64,000 bases of DNA from Portulaca oleracea (taxonomy: Eukaryota > Streptophyta > Magnoliopsida > Caryophyllales > Portulacaceae): positions 33,975,383 through 34,039,382 of the forward strand of contig CM055874.1 of the NCBI GenBank assembly GCA_029582165.1. Reading direction: 5' to 3'. The position numbers and the translations under genes were made by a program. The notes under the pieces were generated by a model. That model had not been told where the DNA came from, ran no database searches, and was given only the letters and a program-made list of their open reading frames with translations. Positions 22,401 through 33,059 of the stretch are shown here, piece after piece. Position 1 is the first letter of the stretch, and each line of letters opens with the position of its first letter.

Positions 22401-22418
22401 ATCAAAGTGGGAGCTATT
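22401..22418 (+). promoter_or_regulatory. Polypurine tract of the Tat element
   Basis: AAAGTGGGAGCTATT lies directly before the 3' LTR start TGTAGACACC. The second Tat-like LTR at 26570 is preceded by a related AAAGTAGGGCTCTC. This is where plus-strand DNA synthesis would be primed. Confidence 0.65.
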
Positions 22419-23215
22419 TGTAGACACCGGGTTTTGACACCCGAAATATATAGCATATCTATATAAAAAGAAGCCAAAATGAAGAAGAAGAAGCCGGGAA
22501 ATAAAGCCTAAGTGCGTACACGTTACACGTACGAGCTCGCTTCAAGTTGCTTGCATGATCACATGCACATTTTTACGTAAAAAGAGCAAGACATGCAAGC
22601 CACATGCAAATCCTATATCAAGAGGTCGCAGGATCAAAACCTCACAAAAGCACTTCAAAAACACCTCACAAAGCTCATAAGGAATGCTATTGCCGTCCAG
22701 TGTGAATCACCACTTCCAAAGGCAAGTGAGTTCACACACCACCGTCCAAGAATGCATGGACGAGATCAGAAACATCCCCCCTCCACCTAACGGTCGATCG
22801 ACCTTGAGGGTTGACCACACGTGGTTCATTCAACCACGAGCCACCGTCCACCCAAGACATCCCCCTACTGCCTAGTTTTTTGTGCCAGCTGACCAACGAA
22901 TGCATGCAATTGTATGGGAGCATGTATGTGTATGTGAGTTCATGTATCTCTTACTCCCTCCTACTCCTATAAATACTACCTCCCTCAAAGCCAAATGACA
23001 CACAACAATTCATTCTATCCCTTTCTTCTTCACTCTCAAATCATCCATTCTCTCTACATACTTCGTTCTTATTTCCATCATCTTTCTGATCTCTATTCTT
23101 ATATTACCATTCTACTATCATTCCTATCATCCTACCATCTTTCTTATCACTTTAATCTTCATCTTCTCATCTCCATAAAGTTCTAAACACATATATCCTC
23201 CCATCCATCCCAAAA
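22419..23215 (+). repeat. 3' LTR of the Tat element, truncated
   Basis: Aligns with 8127-8934, including the TATA box (22969-22976). At 23215 similarity stops in the middle of the LTR, in the pyrimidine-rich part after the TATA box, and hAT transposase coding sequence begins. About 890 bp of LTR is therefore missing. A deletion or a recombination with the neighbouring hAT element explains this better than a simple insertion, because the LTR does not resume after the hAT end. Confidence 0.82.
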
Positions 23216-23868
23216 TGACTTTAACATTGTAGATATTTGCAATCTAGTTGAAAAATTCTATCCTGAGGACTTCACAGAGGTAGAGAAGAATGATTTGAAA
23301 ATTCAGCTATGCCATTTTAAGGTAGAGATATCAAGGGGTTCGGATATCAAGAAATTGCTCACTCTTTCTCAGTTGTGCAATTGGCTTGTGGAAAAAATGT
23401 GATATTTATCCTCTAATTTATAGATTGATTACGCTTGTTCTTACTCTTCCAGTCTCTACAGCAAGCACTGAGCGAGCTTTTTCAGCAATGAATGCTTTGA
23501 AGACAAAGCTTAGGAATAAGATGGGTGATGATTTTCTTAAAAATTGTATGTTGGTCTTTATTGAAAGGGAGATAGCTAAGAGATTTGATATAGATTCTAT
23601 TACAGATGATTTTCGTGATTTAAGAGAGCATAGGGCACTTCTTTAGGAATTTATTTATGATACATATACTTGATATTGTGTTTGCTTGATTTCATTTAAT
23701 ACCTAATAATTATAGTTGAATTATTTTTCTTTTATGTAATATCTACTACGATTATTATTTATATATCTGTAGTGTTATTTTTATTTTCATAATTTGTGAC
23801 TATAAACTAATAAACTTAACTGTTGAATGATTCGCCCCCCCTAATGTGAAACCCTGGCTTCGTCCCTG
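23216..23868 (+). pseudogene. 3' end of a hAT transposase gene with its terminal repeat
   Basis: The translation shows an upstream helix region (FYPEDFTEVEKNDL) in one frame and, after a frameshift near 23390, the hAT C-terminal dimerisation domain: LTLPVSTASTERAFSAMN, LRNKMGDDFL and IEREIAKRF, ending at TAG 23643. The 86-codon frame 23386-23646 is the readable part. The element ends at 23868, where the minus strand reads CAGGGACGAAGCCAGGG, a terminal inverted repeat also used by the short element at 60664-61069. The zinc finger and catalytic domains are missing, so it is a 5'-truncated fossil. hAT transposases cut and paste DNA and leave 8-bp duplications. Confidence 0.82.
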
Positions 23869-24240
23869 GGTGCCGGGAGGTTATGAATCCTTCCAAACAT
23901 CAAACTGGGACTCTAGGGCGGAGTGATTGATTCCTAATCCTAACTCTAGCGAGAGGGATTTTGAAATCGATCAGTTTGGATTGCGTTCGAATACTATCAG
24001 GGACCGTCATACACGGGAGTGATGACGGACCTTCGGAAGTATGCATCAATTTACCACTCGGGAGAGAGAAATTGATGCTAGCTATCCGCGTAATCCTCAC
24101 ACCTAATTACCGAATACCGATCACTTCTAAAACCACGAAATCCGTGTTTAGTTCTTCATTAGGTTGGCCCAGCGCTACCCCCAAGCCCTTATTTCTCCTT
24201 ATTTGATTAAAACGTCACTTGAAACCAATACAAATCTATG
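23869..24240. mobile_element. Athila-like LTR or internal fragment
   Basis: Contains a GCCGGGAGGTTATG block followed by CCTAACTCTAGCGAGAGGGATTT. Nearly the same pair occurs at 53030-53220 at the end of the Athila-like element (GCTGGGAGGT ... CCTAACTCTGGCGAGAGG). With 7740-8126 it may be the other part of an Athila LTR into which the Tat element went. The 81- and 66-codon overlapping frames here are not supported. Confidence 0.35.
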
Positions 24241-24345
24241 TTTTTAGAACCTTCCTTGAGACCAAAGACCAAGCTTGAATATTAGGGCCCCAACCCCTCG
24301 AGTCATAATGACCGTTTTCCTAGTTATTAAGAAAACGTTAAACAA

Positions 24346-24790
24346 CCTGCCAAAAGGGCCTCTCTGACTGGTGCAATCTAGTAAGCAAACTTGGGCTTGA
24401 AACTGAGCATGTTCTAGAGGTTGGTAGCATGACAAGGTCCTTGGCAAGGACTGACTGGATTGATCCTTGGAGGTTGTTGCTTCTTGCAGGGCTTTGGAAG
24501 CATTGTGGTTGACCTCCTTGACCCTCAAGTTGATCACCTATGGATGAACCTCCATCAAGGTCTATCTGTAGGAGACAAACCTGAGGGTCAAGGAAGTTAA
24601 GACAAGCTTAGAGGAACTTAGCCTCAGAGATTCCTAAGCCCAATAAGCAACACCAACCTCCTAAGTTTAGTCTAGTCAGTCCTCACCAAGGACCTTGATG
24701 ATCACACTACCAACCTCCATAATAGAATTGTTTTAAGCCCGGGTTTGTTTACCAATTGCATTAATCATGGAGGCCCTTTTGGAAGGTTTT
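24346..24790. repeat. Fold-back repeat (long imperfect inverted repeat)
   Basis: The left arm (about 24346-24528) is matched by the reverse complement of the right arm (about 24582-24790). Shared blocks in order are CCAAAAGGGCCTC, GAGGTTGGTAG, AAGGTCCTTGG, AGGACTGACT and CCTTGACCCTCA. Identity is roughly two-thirds by eye, with small gaps, around a spacer of about 50 bases. The RNA would fold into a long hairpin. No target-site duplication was found. The 97-codon minus-strand frame in the left arm is incidental. Confidence 0.65.
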
Positions 24791-24795
24791 CCTCC

Positions 24796-25262
24796 AGTTT
24801 GTAGCATGCCTTCACCTACATGGAAAATCAACCAACGTCCTTGGAAGTTTCCAGTCAGCAAGGACTAACCACTGGCAACTTGTGGGTGGCGGCTCACTTC
24901 TCATTGGCTAGCCGATAAGAATAGTTATTAAAATATTGATCCTGATCTATAATCCTATGATTTTATGATCCAAACTCCTCGATGCGATTCTACTATCTAC
25001 ATTCCAATCCACGATCCTACGTGGGTTAATTCTGATCCAAACAACCCAATGGATCCGAGTTAGGATCCCGACTTTAACAACCTTGTCGATAAGAAGTTTC
25101 CATCATCATTTTTCTTTGCATCTGAGCCATAGCCTTGCAACCTAGCATGTCATTTTGAAAATAATGCTAAGCACTGGTCCAATGGTAGTGAAGATTAGAG
25201 TTTAATTATGAATTAATGTATGCTTGACCTGGTTAATTAATGACCTTGGTTTTGGGTTATTT
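24796..25262. repeat. Dispersed repeat, inverted partner of 7401-7735
   Basis: On the minus strand this carries the same ordered blocks as 7401-7735, with the 165-bp MITE at 24921-25085 as an extra insertion. It directly adjoins the fold-back repeat. Family not identified. Confidence 0.6.
24921..25085. mobile_element. 165-bp Mutator-like MITE, copy 1
   Basis: Ends are inverted copies built on GTTATTAAAATC/GTTGTTAAAGTC with GGATCC or TGATCC just inside. Flanks CCGATAAGA (24912-24920) and TCGATAAGA (25086-25094) are a 9-bp duplication with one mismatch. The related repeat at 7401-7735 shows the uninterrupted site. Copy 2 at 51747-51910 is similar along its whole length. A 9-bp duplication points to Mutator-like transposase acting in trans. 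Confidence 0.78.
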
Positions 25263-25999
25263 AACCTTACCTAATTACTAAGGAAGGATTTCGCGGGAAA
25301 GACAATTTGTAAATAGCCTTCCTTGCTGCTTGTAAACTCATATTGGAGTTTATGAAAGAAGTTAAGCATAAGTCTATTGTGTTTCCCTCAAAACTCTCTC
25401 TAGCTAATCTCTAATTAGGCCGATTAGAATGGTGATCTAGTTGAGTCTTCATCCTCCTTCTTTGGTGGTGTATCGGTGTCCATTAGAGGGTTCAAGGGCC
25501 CTAACATTTTTCCTAGTGGTGTATCTGTATCCAAGTTAGGTGTTAATCCTATCCATTTTCGCAAAATCCATCAACCTCTTTGACCACTTATTAACAAACT
25601 ACTTAGCTGACTTGTTCAAGAGTTTCATCCTTGATTGCTTCCTTTTAGCCCAGAAGTATATCACTTCCCAATGTAATCGTCCGGTTATGGTCTTTGAAAA
25701 TGGGCCATTGAAATCTCCCAAGCTGCCCATCCCATTTCAGTCGTACGACATAAGGACCTTCCAAGAACAACTCCACGACTTTACAATCACATTTTCTTTG
25801 AAAAAGAGATGTTTCAAGGAAAGCGTATGTCAGACATTATTTTCATTCAAACCAACCTCACTTCCTCATGCTCTTTTGTAGACAGAGATTAGAATTCATT
25901 CATCAGTCGCCCCTATAGGTACAACCTCAAAAGGAAATTTATGCATCATATCAACTCAAGTTACCTCAAAAGGTCACTCTTTACTTGGAAAAGTGATAT
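25263..25999. other. No gene seen; probably interior of the second Tat-like element
   Basis: A 113-codon frame (25540-25881, plus) has no recognisable motif and sits just upstream of the tandem repeats and LTR of a Tat-like element, so it is more likely spacer or decayed extra ORF than a gene. A GGTGGTGTATC..T phrase occurs twice (near 25465 and 25510). Confidence 0.35.
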
Positions 26000-26280
26000 G
26001 TTCTATAAAGTTCACCCCCATCGAGAAGGCATTCATTGGGTTGCCTTTACTGGCACAGTATGAAGAGAAACATTACTTAGCGTGTCGACATCTAGATTAA
26101 TATGTGATGTTGAGTATTCATGTGTGCCTCCACTGAGCAGGCATGCGGTGGGTCACCTTCACCGGTATAGTGTAAAGAATAACATTACTCAGCTGTCAAC
26201 ATTGAGTAAACTATGCAATGTGGATTACTCAAGTTTGCCTCCACTAACCAAGCATAAGGTGGGCAGCCTTTACTAGCAAA
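26000..26280. repeat. Tandem repeat of about 112 bp before a Tat-like LTR
   Basis: Comparable phrases recur near 26052, 26164 and 26274: a CACAGTATG or TATAGTGTA block, then ACATTACT(T/C)AG, then GCCTCCACT.A.CA.GCAT. The peptide of the 64-codon frame at 26082 repeats itself for the same reason. The position just before polypurine tract and LTR matches the 3' UTR repeats at 21800-22320. Confidence 0.65.
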
Positions 26281-26569
26281 GTGTGATGAAGAACCTTACA
26301 CAAGATTCCAACATCAAGAACAATATATTGTGTGATTTGTCCATCATCAACCACAAGATATCATTTCCCACATAAGCGAGCCTACATAGTCTCGATACCT
26401 ATTTGAGATCGGTGGAGTCTTGACACCCAATCTAACAATTGAAGGATAGATGCGAGACTCATTCTTCCAAGCACCAATTCATGTATGCATGTCATCCTCA
26501 GACCACATCATAATCATCAAGTATACTTTAATCATCGTTTATCTATGACTTGATCAAAGTAGGGCTCTC

Positions 26570-27987
26570 TGTAGACACCGAATTTTGTCACCATTTTTCT
26601 AAAGATAAGTTATAATATTTTTATTTTATAGTTCTTTAAGCACATAGCCCAAAACAAGCCAAGCCTAGCCAATTACATACCAAATCCTGACAAACCCAAT
26701 CCCCACCTATGTGTAACCGACTGGTTTTTCAACAGACGTAATGGATCTAGTTTGTAACCGATCGGTATCCAAAATGCGTGATGGACCTGATCCGCAACCA
26801 GTTGGTTACCCTATTAGGATTTTCGCAATGCAAATCCTCTGATAATATTGTTTCATTCATAGCTAACTAATGTAAATTAGATTTTTCAACTCGCTTAATT
26901 CTTTACCCTCGAATTTGCCAAGAGTATTGACACTAAAGAATTCTTCTAATATTCTCCCTCCCTTTTTCTTTTGCCTGCTATGTGCTTAAAGGTTAGGTTG
27001 TTTTTAGTTTTCAGTTAATCAATCAATAATTGTGTTATTCTGTTCAATTCAAATAAAATGTACATTCTTTAGTTCTATTCTTTTTTTGTTCTACAACCTT
27101 CTTTTTTCAAGATAAGTCCCTATTTGAAAACGATAGGGCTTCCGAGCAAGAACTAGTACGTCTCCTATTGGTCGAGTCTCTTTATGCCTTTTGCTCACGC
27201 GTAATCGTTGATAGGGGCAACTAGAGTTTATCAAACGAATAACTAAAATTATGAAATAAATCAATTCTTCTTCTTCTACCCATTCTATAAATGACCTAGT
27301 TTGCAATGAGCAATTTAGAGGAATCATTCTTCATATATGTAACCATACCCCAGAAACAGATCTTGGTTCGTAGGTTGGAGCTAATGTTTATAGTTTGTTC
27401 ACATATCTTTAAAATTAACTTGCAATTGACTTTCATTTATTATTGGTCTAAGTTTATGTATTAATTCGATTATAATTAATAATAATGAGAAAGAAAAATT
27501 AATCATAAATTGGGATGTGACTCAAAGAAATCTAGAAAGTTCTAGCATAACCGACCGATTATGCTGATGTTCCCAGATTGCCTTCTATGACTTCTACGAA
27601 GTTGACCAGAATCTAGTCATGGTCCTTAATGACTAGTCGCGATGGTCAGCCTTGTTGTCGAATTTCTCAGTTCTGCTTGTTCGTATTTCGATTTATTAAA
27701 TTAATTTTAGAATTTCATTATGTTATTTATTCCTTCAAATTGTCTGTATAAATTCCAGCATTAGGGTTTACAAATTAGTAAATCTTAAGGATTGCTGATT
27801 TGTATCTTTGCTGTTCATTCTCCTCTCTTTGTCCCCGATAGGTGATTTTAAGATTGAGCAACCTCTCTTGACTCGCCTAATTCAATTTGTTCCAGAAAGC
27901 GACGAAGAATGTTCCTAAGGGTGAATTCTTTAGGCGGTGCCTATAGGTGCTTGAACCTCCTTAGGGGTTTCTATGTTAGTTCTTACA
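26570..27987 (+). mobile_element. LTR (3') of a second Tat-like retrotransposon
   Basis: Starts TGTAGACACCG and is preceded by AAAGTAGGGCTCTC, a polypurine tract like the one at 22401. By analogy this is a 3' LTR with the element interior to its left. The right end is placed at a CA in TAGTTCTTACA (27986-27987), which is a guess; no 5-bp duplication can be used because the 5' end of the element is absent from the window. The interior differs from the other two Tat-type LTRs, so this is a separate family. The 78-codon frame at 27091-27327 is probably meaningless. Confidence 0.6.
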
Positions 27988-30900
27988 GCAACATTGAGAG
28001 GGGTAAGTAAGAAATGCATCTTGCTTTGCCAATGCCTAAGTCCAAGGCTTCAAACCGATCTAGCTCTTGGAAGTTGCTCGTCTTATCATGAATTAACTTA
28101 GACTCTAAGTCATCAAACTACATAACCAAAAATAAAATAAATACAACCAAATTCCCAATTCATCGACACAGCGTTCCATAGCAACACAACATACAACAAT
28201 AGTAGAAGATACGACACCAACACTGGGGAGACTTCTGACTCCCAGCCTAACCTACTTTTTTTTTTTTTTGTCGTGCTTGGCTTGCCACCACTTGGACTAC
28301 TACCTAAAACAAAATGTAAAAATATTTTCGCCTATGAGTCGAAACTCAATATGCATATCCCTATACAGTCAAATATGTTTAAGCAATTTATTTTATTTCG
28401 CACGTTTCAATTCCTTTTAAAAACAAATAGAAAAGGCAGTATAATAAATAATTAATTACATAAATATGTGTTGCATGATTTATTTTATTATGCGAGTGGC
28501 TCCCTACTTGCGATCATCAGACTAAGCCTTTGTATGCGCATATCAGGACCGATCGGGAAGTCCGAATGGAGTTAACCTGTTGACACTGACCAGGTTATGG
28601 ACTTGGGTAATCCACCGTTGGCAAAAGTAACTTGGTTCGAGACCATATTTATTTGAGAAAATATGTAAACACATCACTTAAACATGTTAAATAACATTCA
28701 AGCTTTACTTGAAAATAAGCGAGTTTGAGTAGGGTACAGATAATATGCGTACCTTGAAAATGCAAATTGCAGATAAAATATCTCGAAGACTTGGATGAAT
28801 CGAGCGAAGAGTAGCAACAACCTCACGAACCACACTTTAATGGGGAGTGAGAAAACACCAAGGAGAATTAAGAGACAAGTTGATGTATGCAAGGTCGCTA
28901 AGATAAGAGTGATGACCTCACAGACACCAAGCGGACACACACAACACTGAGATTCTGGACCTCACAATAGAGAAACAAACACAAATACACCCAGAACAGA
29001 CCTCACACAGAAAATCAGTCACAATCTCCTCCAAAACAGAGCATAAACACCAAAACACAAATGGATGAAATGGGTGATGTGTGAAATTTGATCGGATGGA
29101 CAAAATAACATCAAGAACTCATGAAGGATTTTGGGTCTCGTTCAAATGGATTGAAATGGATAATGAGGGATGGGAAAAACAGAAAAAGGAAAGATAGACT
29201 TGAGCTCAAGCTGATACAGGCACACCACAGCTAGAACACAAGGGCAATGGACTCGATTACCTCAACAGCTACAAGCACACCACCATTGAAGTCACCAAGC
29301 TCTACACCCACCACAAGGATTGCCAAATCCTTGATACTGTAGTAGAATTAACCAAATTTGAGAGTTTAACGTCACTCACAAACAAGAGGCTCAATAAGGC
29401 ACTCAAATCTCATATTTCATATCATCAAGTTGTTTTTTACAATGACCTCACAATGAGTATATATAAACCCAGCTGAGATATCTAATTAGGAGTTTGTTGA
29501 GCAAAAAGAAAACGTCATAATCTTGCTTAATTAGCTAATTACATCAGAATAAGATAATATGTAACTAACTTAGGAAGCTTCTAGGGCTAATAAAAGCGTC
29601 ACACATGGCATCTTCATGAAGCTTCTAGAACAATTGGATGGCTCTATAAACATCACATATGGCGTATTCTTGTTGGAGCAGCATTCCTCACGTGGGCAAG
29701 GCTGGATAATCACTTCACGAGCTGGAAGGACCTCAACAACTCGAAAGGGACGTCTTCAAAGAGGACCTCAATGACAAATACCTCACTGAATTGGAAAGAC
29801 CTTCAACAACTCAGGAAGTGAAATAAAAAAGGTGCAAATAGTCTTCCTCCAGTAGGGAACGTCCTTGGATGTCCAAATTCTCAGCAGACTCAAGATGGAG
29901 GTCCTCATACGTATATTCAGATTGCATTGAAGATTAATGATCTCCAATAAGTAGAAGATGACGCAACCCAAGTGAAAAGACCAGAAGGACCTTGCTGAAA
30001 CACCAAAAGACAAGTTGATCCCGAATGAGGTCCTCATGCACGTTCCCAGATTGCAATAGTTGTGCAGAATGCAAACGAGCTCCAAATGGATCAACCTTTG
30101 GAATTTAGAATGTCTTAGTAACACACTTCCTAGACCTCCAAAGAGAAGAGAAACACAAACCAAGTTGAAAAGAACAATTGGATCCAAATAAACGTCCTCA
30201 ATAAGAACAACCGGCTCCAGACAAACATCCTCAATGCATGTCCAGAACAAGATAGCTCCGTGGAACCCAAATGACCTTCGAACCATGTAAGTTTGGATAT
30301 TATAAACAACCTCCAAGGGACCAAATGTGATGAGGCCTCAGTTATGAAGTATTGAGACAATAGAGATGGCCTCACATCAGGCGGATGTCCTCTGATATAG
30401 TCAAGGACCTTCTGGGATTCATGGATGGCCTCAAAGCATGCTGACACCAAATGAGGTTGTGAGGGCTGATCTCCATCACAAGGGTGGAAGAGGGGTGGTC
30501 CCCAACTGGTCCTAATGGTGCTCTTATCGGCAGCAATTGGCCTGGCGTTGGTGGTTGTCCCGGCGGACGTGTGATGCAGAAGAGGGTGAATTGGAGAAAA
30601 GAAAGGAGGTTGTCATGAGAGATACAGGGGAAATAGAGAAGTGATGGAGGTTGGATGTTGGTGGTGTCAGTGGGACTCTCTGACGGCTGTTGGTTATGGT
30701 GTCGATCAACGAATTGCCAGCAATGTGGTAGAGGAACAGAGGGACCGGGACAGAGGAATGCAAAAGATAGGGAGAGAGGGTGTGGGAGGGTCTATTGAGC
30801 GTTGGAAAGAGAAAAGAAAATGAGAAGAGGAGTTTGACTTGATTTAAGATAATAAGGCTATCTTAATTTAGACCCAAAAATACTAAATTATTTTTTTTTT

Positions 30901-31049
30901 TTACTAATATTATTTTCCTACTTACAACCCAATAATACTAGTTCAAAGTTTCGAGATAAAATTTTATCAATTAAAATAACAAGGAGACTTGAAATAAATT
31001 GAAAAGATAGAATCAATTTAGAATTTAAATAAGTTAAGAATGAATAATG
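27988..31049. other. Gene-poor stretch, probably old repeats
   Basis: No protein domain, RNA gene or LTR pair recognised. A 16-base T run lies at 28256-28270. From 28.8 to 30.4 kb the phrase (G/A)(A/T)CCTCA occurs about fifteen times, irregularly spaced. A TATATATAAA motif sits near 29460. The longest frame (177 codons, minus, 29783-30316) encodes a cysteine/leucine-rich sequence with no homology I recognise; the plus strand is A/C-rich, which leaves the complementary frame open by composition. Probably decayed LTR retrotransposon sequence, but unproven. Confidence 0.4.
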
Positions 31050-31051
31050 AA

Positions 31052-31054
31052 AAC

Positions 31055-31109
<55 letters not shown>
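31052..31109. repeat. (AAT)n/(ATT)n palindromic microsatellite
   Basis: Seven or eight ATA/AAT triplets switch to about ten ATT triplets, so the tract is self-complementary and could form a hairpin or cruciform. The 66-codon minus-strand frame here (poly-isoleucine/leucine) is an artefact of the repeat. Confidence 0.85.
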
Positions 31110-31110
<1 letters not shown>

Positions 31111-32150
31111 ACTAACAAAACAGTTCAACTAGAAGAATTTAGTTAGATATGCATCCCAAATATTCTGAGATTAATTTGAATAGCTGAATTGACAAATAGA
31201 TAATGTATATATATGATACTAGTCTGATGTGTAACTGTCATTTTACTGCTCGAGTCCTGCAAAAACATACAATATTAACGAAATTAAAATGCACGATTTT
31301 GTTAGTTAACTCATAAGTCAACGTACTTATAGTGGGTTAAGGCTGGGTTATTACACAAGTTGTGGAATAAGCATGTCTTGTTTTAATATAATTAATAGAT
31401 AAAGACAACAACCTTTTCTTATCGAGATGATCAATTATATGAGAACTCACCAAAAAGAATGAAAATTGAACCATTATAATGGTTGTAAATTTTATACCGC
31501 TAATTTGTCTAAAATAAATTCATCCTGTATCTCAATAAATACCATTAACTGTTACAACAAATTAATTTAATCAATACATATTGACTTTGGTTGTTCAAGG
31601 TAAAATCATGGTAGGTCAATAGTTATACTTTTTTATTATGATAGTCGAAAAAAAAAATCCATTGCACTAAGATCCCTATAAAATATTTAATTTCGTGAAA
31701 ATAAATCAATTTGATCAATATATATTGATTTCTATTTTTTTAGAAGTAGAATCAAAAGTAATTATAACTATAATAGCCAAAAAACATTCAACTATGATAG
31801 TATTTAAATTTAAGGAAAAAGATTTTGTAAATTACAGTGCCAAATAAACAATCTAAATAGACATAAAATAAGACAAACTTAACTCGGGGGAGCAAACTTT
31901 GTGTTGTTGGCATTGCAAAGTAAATGTAACTTACAGGTTACAAGCACAACATGCAACAAAACCACAACTAACATGTACAAGGAAAACAAGCCTTGTGGAG
32001 TTTGCCCCCTACTTCAAACGATCTTAGTGCTATTTCTTCTGGAAATAAGGTGGTGTATGGTCAAATCAAAGTCTAAGGCGAAACAGTGTATAATGAGGAA
32101 GTGTAAAGGGGATGAGCAGCCTAATTGCATCCCCACTGTTGCGTATGTAT
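31110..32150. other. AT-rich 3' flank of the RING gene
   Basis: Very AT-rich with no coding features. The part from 32150 down to about 31900 is likely to be the 3' UTR of the RING gene, since it follows its stop codon on the minus strand and is less AT-rich. I could not fix the polyadenylation site. Short frames here (60-86 codons) overlap on both strands and are discounted. Confidence 0.5.
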
Positions 32151-33059
32151 CTATTGTATGAAATAAGCACGGACAACTTCGAGGACAGGTGCCTGGCATA
32201 TGGGACATTTCCCATTTCCCTGCACCAAGACATTAGCACATCTTGTACATGTGCACGTGTGCCCACACCTGCAAAGACCATGCAACGATATCAAACTAGA
32301 GGTCCACATGCATTAGCTTCCTGATTAGTTGTGAGCAAACTGGTATCAGGGAAATAAATTGAACAAGTTTTGATTAGTTGATGTTAATTACCCTAAAGGG
32401 TGGATGAAATTTGTGAGTTTTGATAAGCAGAACTTGTGAGGATATTAATGGGTATGGAAAGGTATCTTCTGTCCTTTTGTCTTATAAAATACGGTGCAGT
32501 AATAACAAAATAGAGGGTGTGAATTTTGTCCTATATCAGAACCGAATGTGGTGAGACCATCCATCCAAGTTAAGTTCTCCAATTTGTAATACAAGGCAGG
32601 AGACGAAATCTACTTACCTGTACAGCAAAGAGTCGATGTTGCTCTCACAACAAATACAGCAGATCCCTTTCGTAACGGACTCCCACTTCAAACTGTCTCT
32701 AGGTGGTATGCTTAACCCTGAAATTGCAATTTAGGGAAAAAAACAGGTTATTTGCCGGTCATTCTTCTAAGAACCAAACAGGTCCTTAACCCTAAGACCT
32801 AGCTTAGCTAAAAATGACAACCAATCCAGTTCAGTTTTCTCTCCAGTGTATGGTTTGTAATGGAACACTCGAAACCAGAAGACAAAACTGTACCTGATTG
32901 ATTAGTTGATCGGTTTAGAGCTGCAGAGACTTCCTGTCTGACAGAACGTTGTAGCTCAAGTTGCATATCCATGCAGGCCTCCAACATCTTCTGCATGTTG
33001 TTCAACCTTTGTTGTAGCCTAGCTATGTCAATCCTCAGATCATTGATATTCTCACACTC
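32151..33059 (-). other. RING gene exons 5-7: coiled coil and RING finger
   Basis: Exon 5 (33059-32894) codes for the coiled coil. Exon 6 (32717-32618) codes for the first half of the RING finger, including CCICC. Exon 7 (32268-32151) codes for [14 protein letters not shown] and the C-terminus, with TAG at 32153-32151. The finger is split by an intron between Y786 and C788 (arginine 787 is the split codon). Introns 5 and 6 are 176 and 349 bp and free of recognisable transposons. Confidence 0.9.

Larger units (their letters stand above)
8127..23215 (+). mobile_element. Tat-lineage Ty3/gypsy retrotransposon, degenerate, 3' LTR truncated
   Basis: About 15 kb, in order: 5' LTR (8127 to about 9821), tRNA-Arg-like primer site (9831), leader, gag (11316 on), reverse transcriptase, RNase H, a second RNase H-like domain, integrase (to 16665), a long spacer with two minus-strand genes (20915-17335), tandem repeats (21800-22320), polypurine tract (22401-22418) and 3' LTR (22419-23215). 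Two RNase H domains, long LTRs, a tRNA-Arg-type primer site and extra genes between pol and the 3' LTR are marks of the Tat branch. Stops and frameshifts throughout make it non-autonomous. By eye the first 340 bp of the LTRs differ at roughly 18 positions, so insertion is not recent. The outer end of the 3' LTR is missing, so the target-site duplication cannot be tested. Confidence 0.88.

Noticed and set aside
25540..25881. 113-codon frame as a host gene
   Set aside because: No motif, no splice partners, and its place just before tandem repeats, purine tract and LTR fits retrotransposon spacer.
29783..30316. 177-codon open frame on the minus strand
   Set aside because: No recognised domain, cysteine/leucine-rich composition explained by the A/C-rich opposite strand, no partner exons, and it lies in repeat-like DNA.
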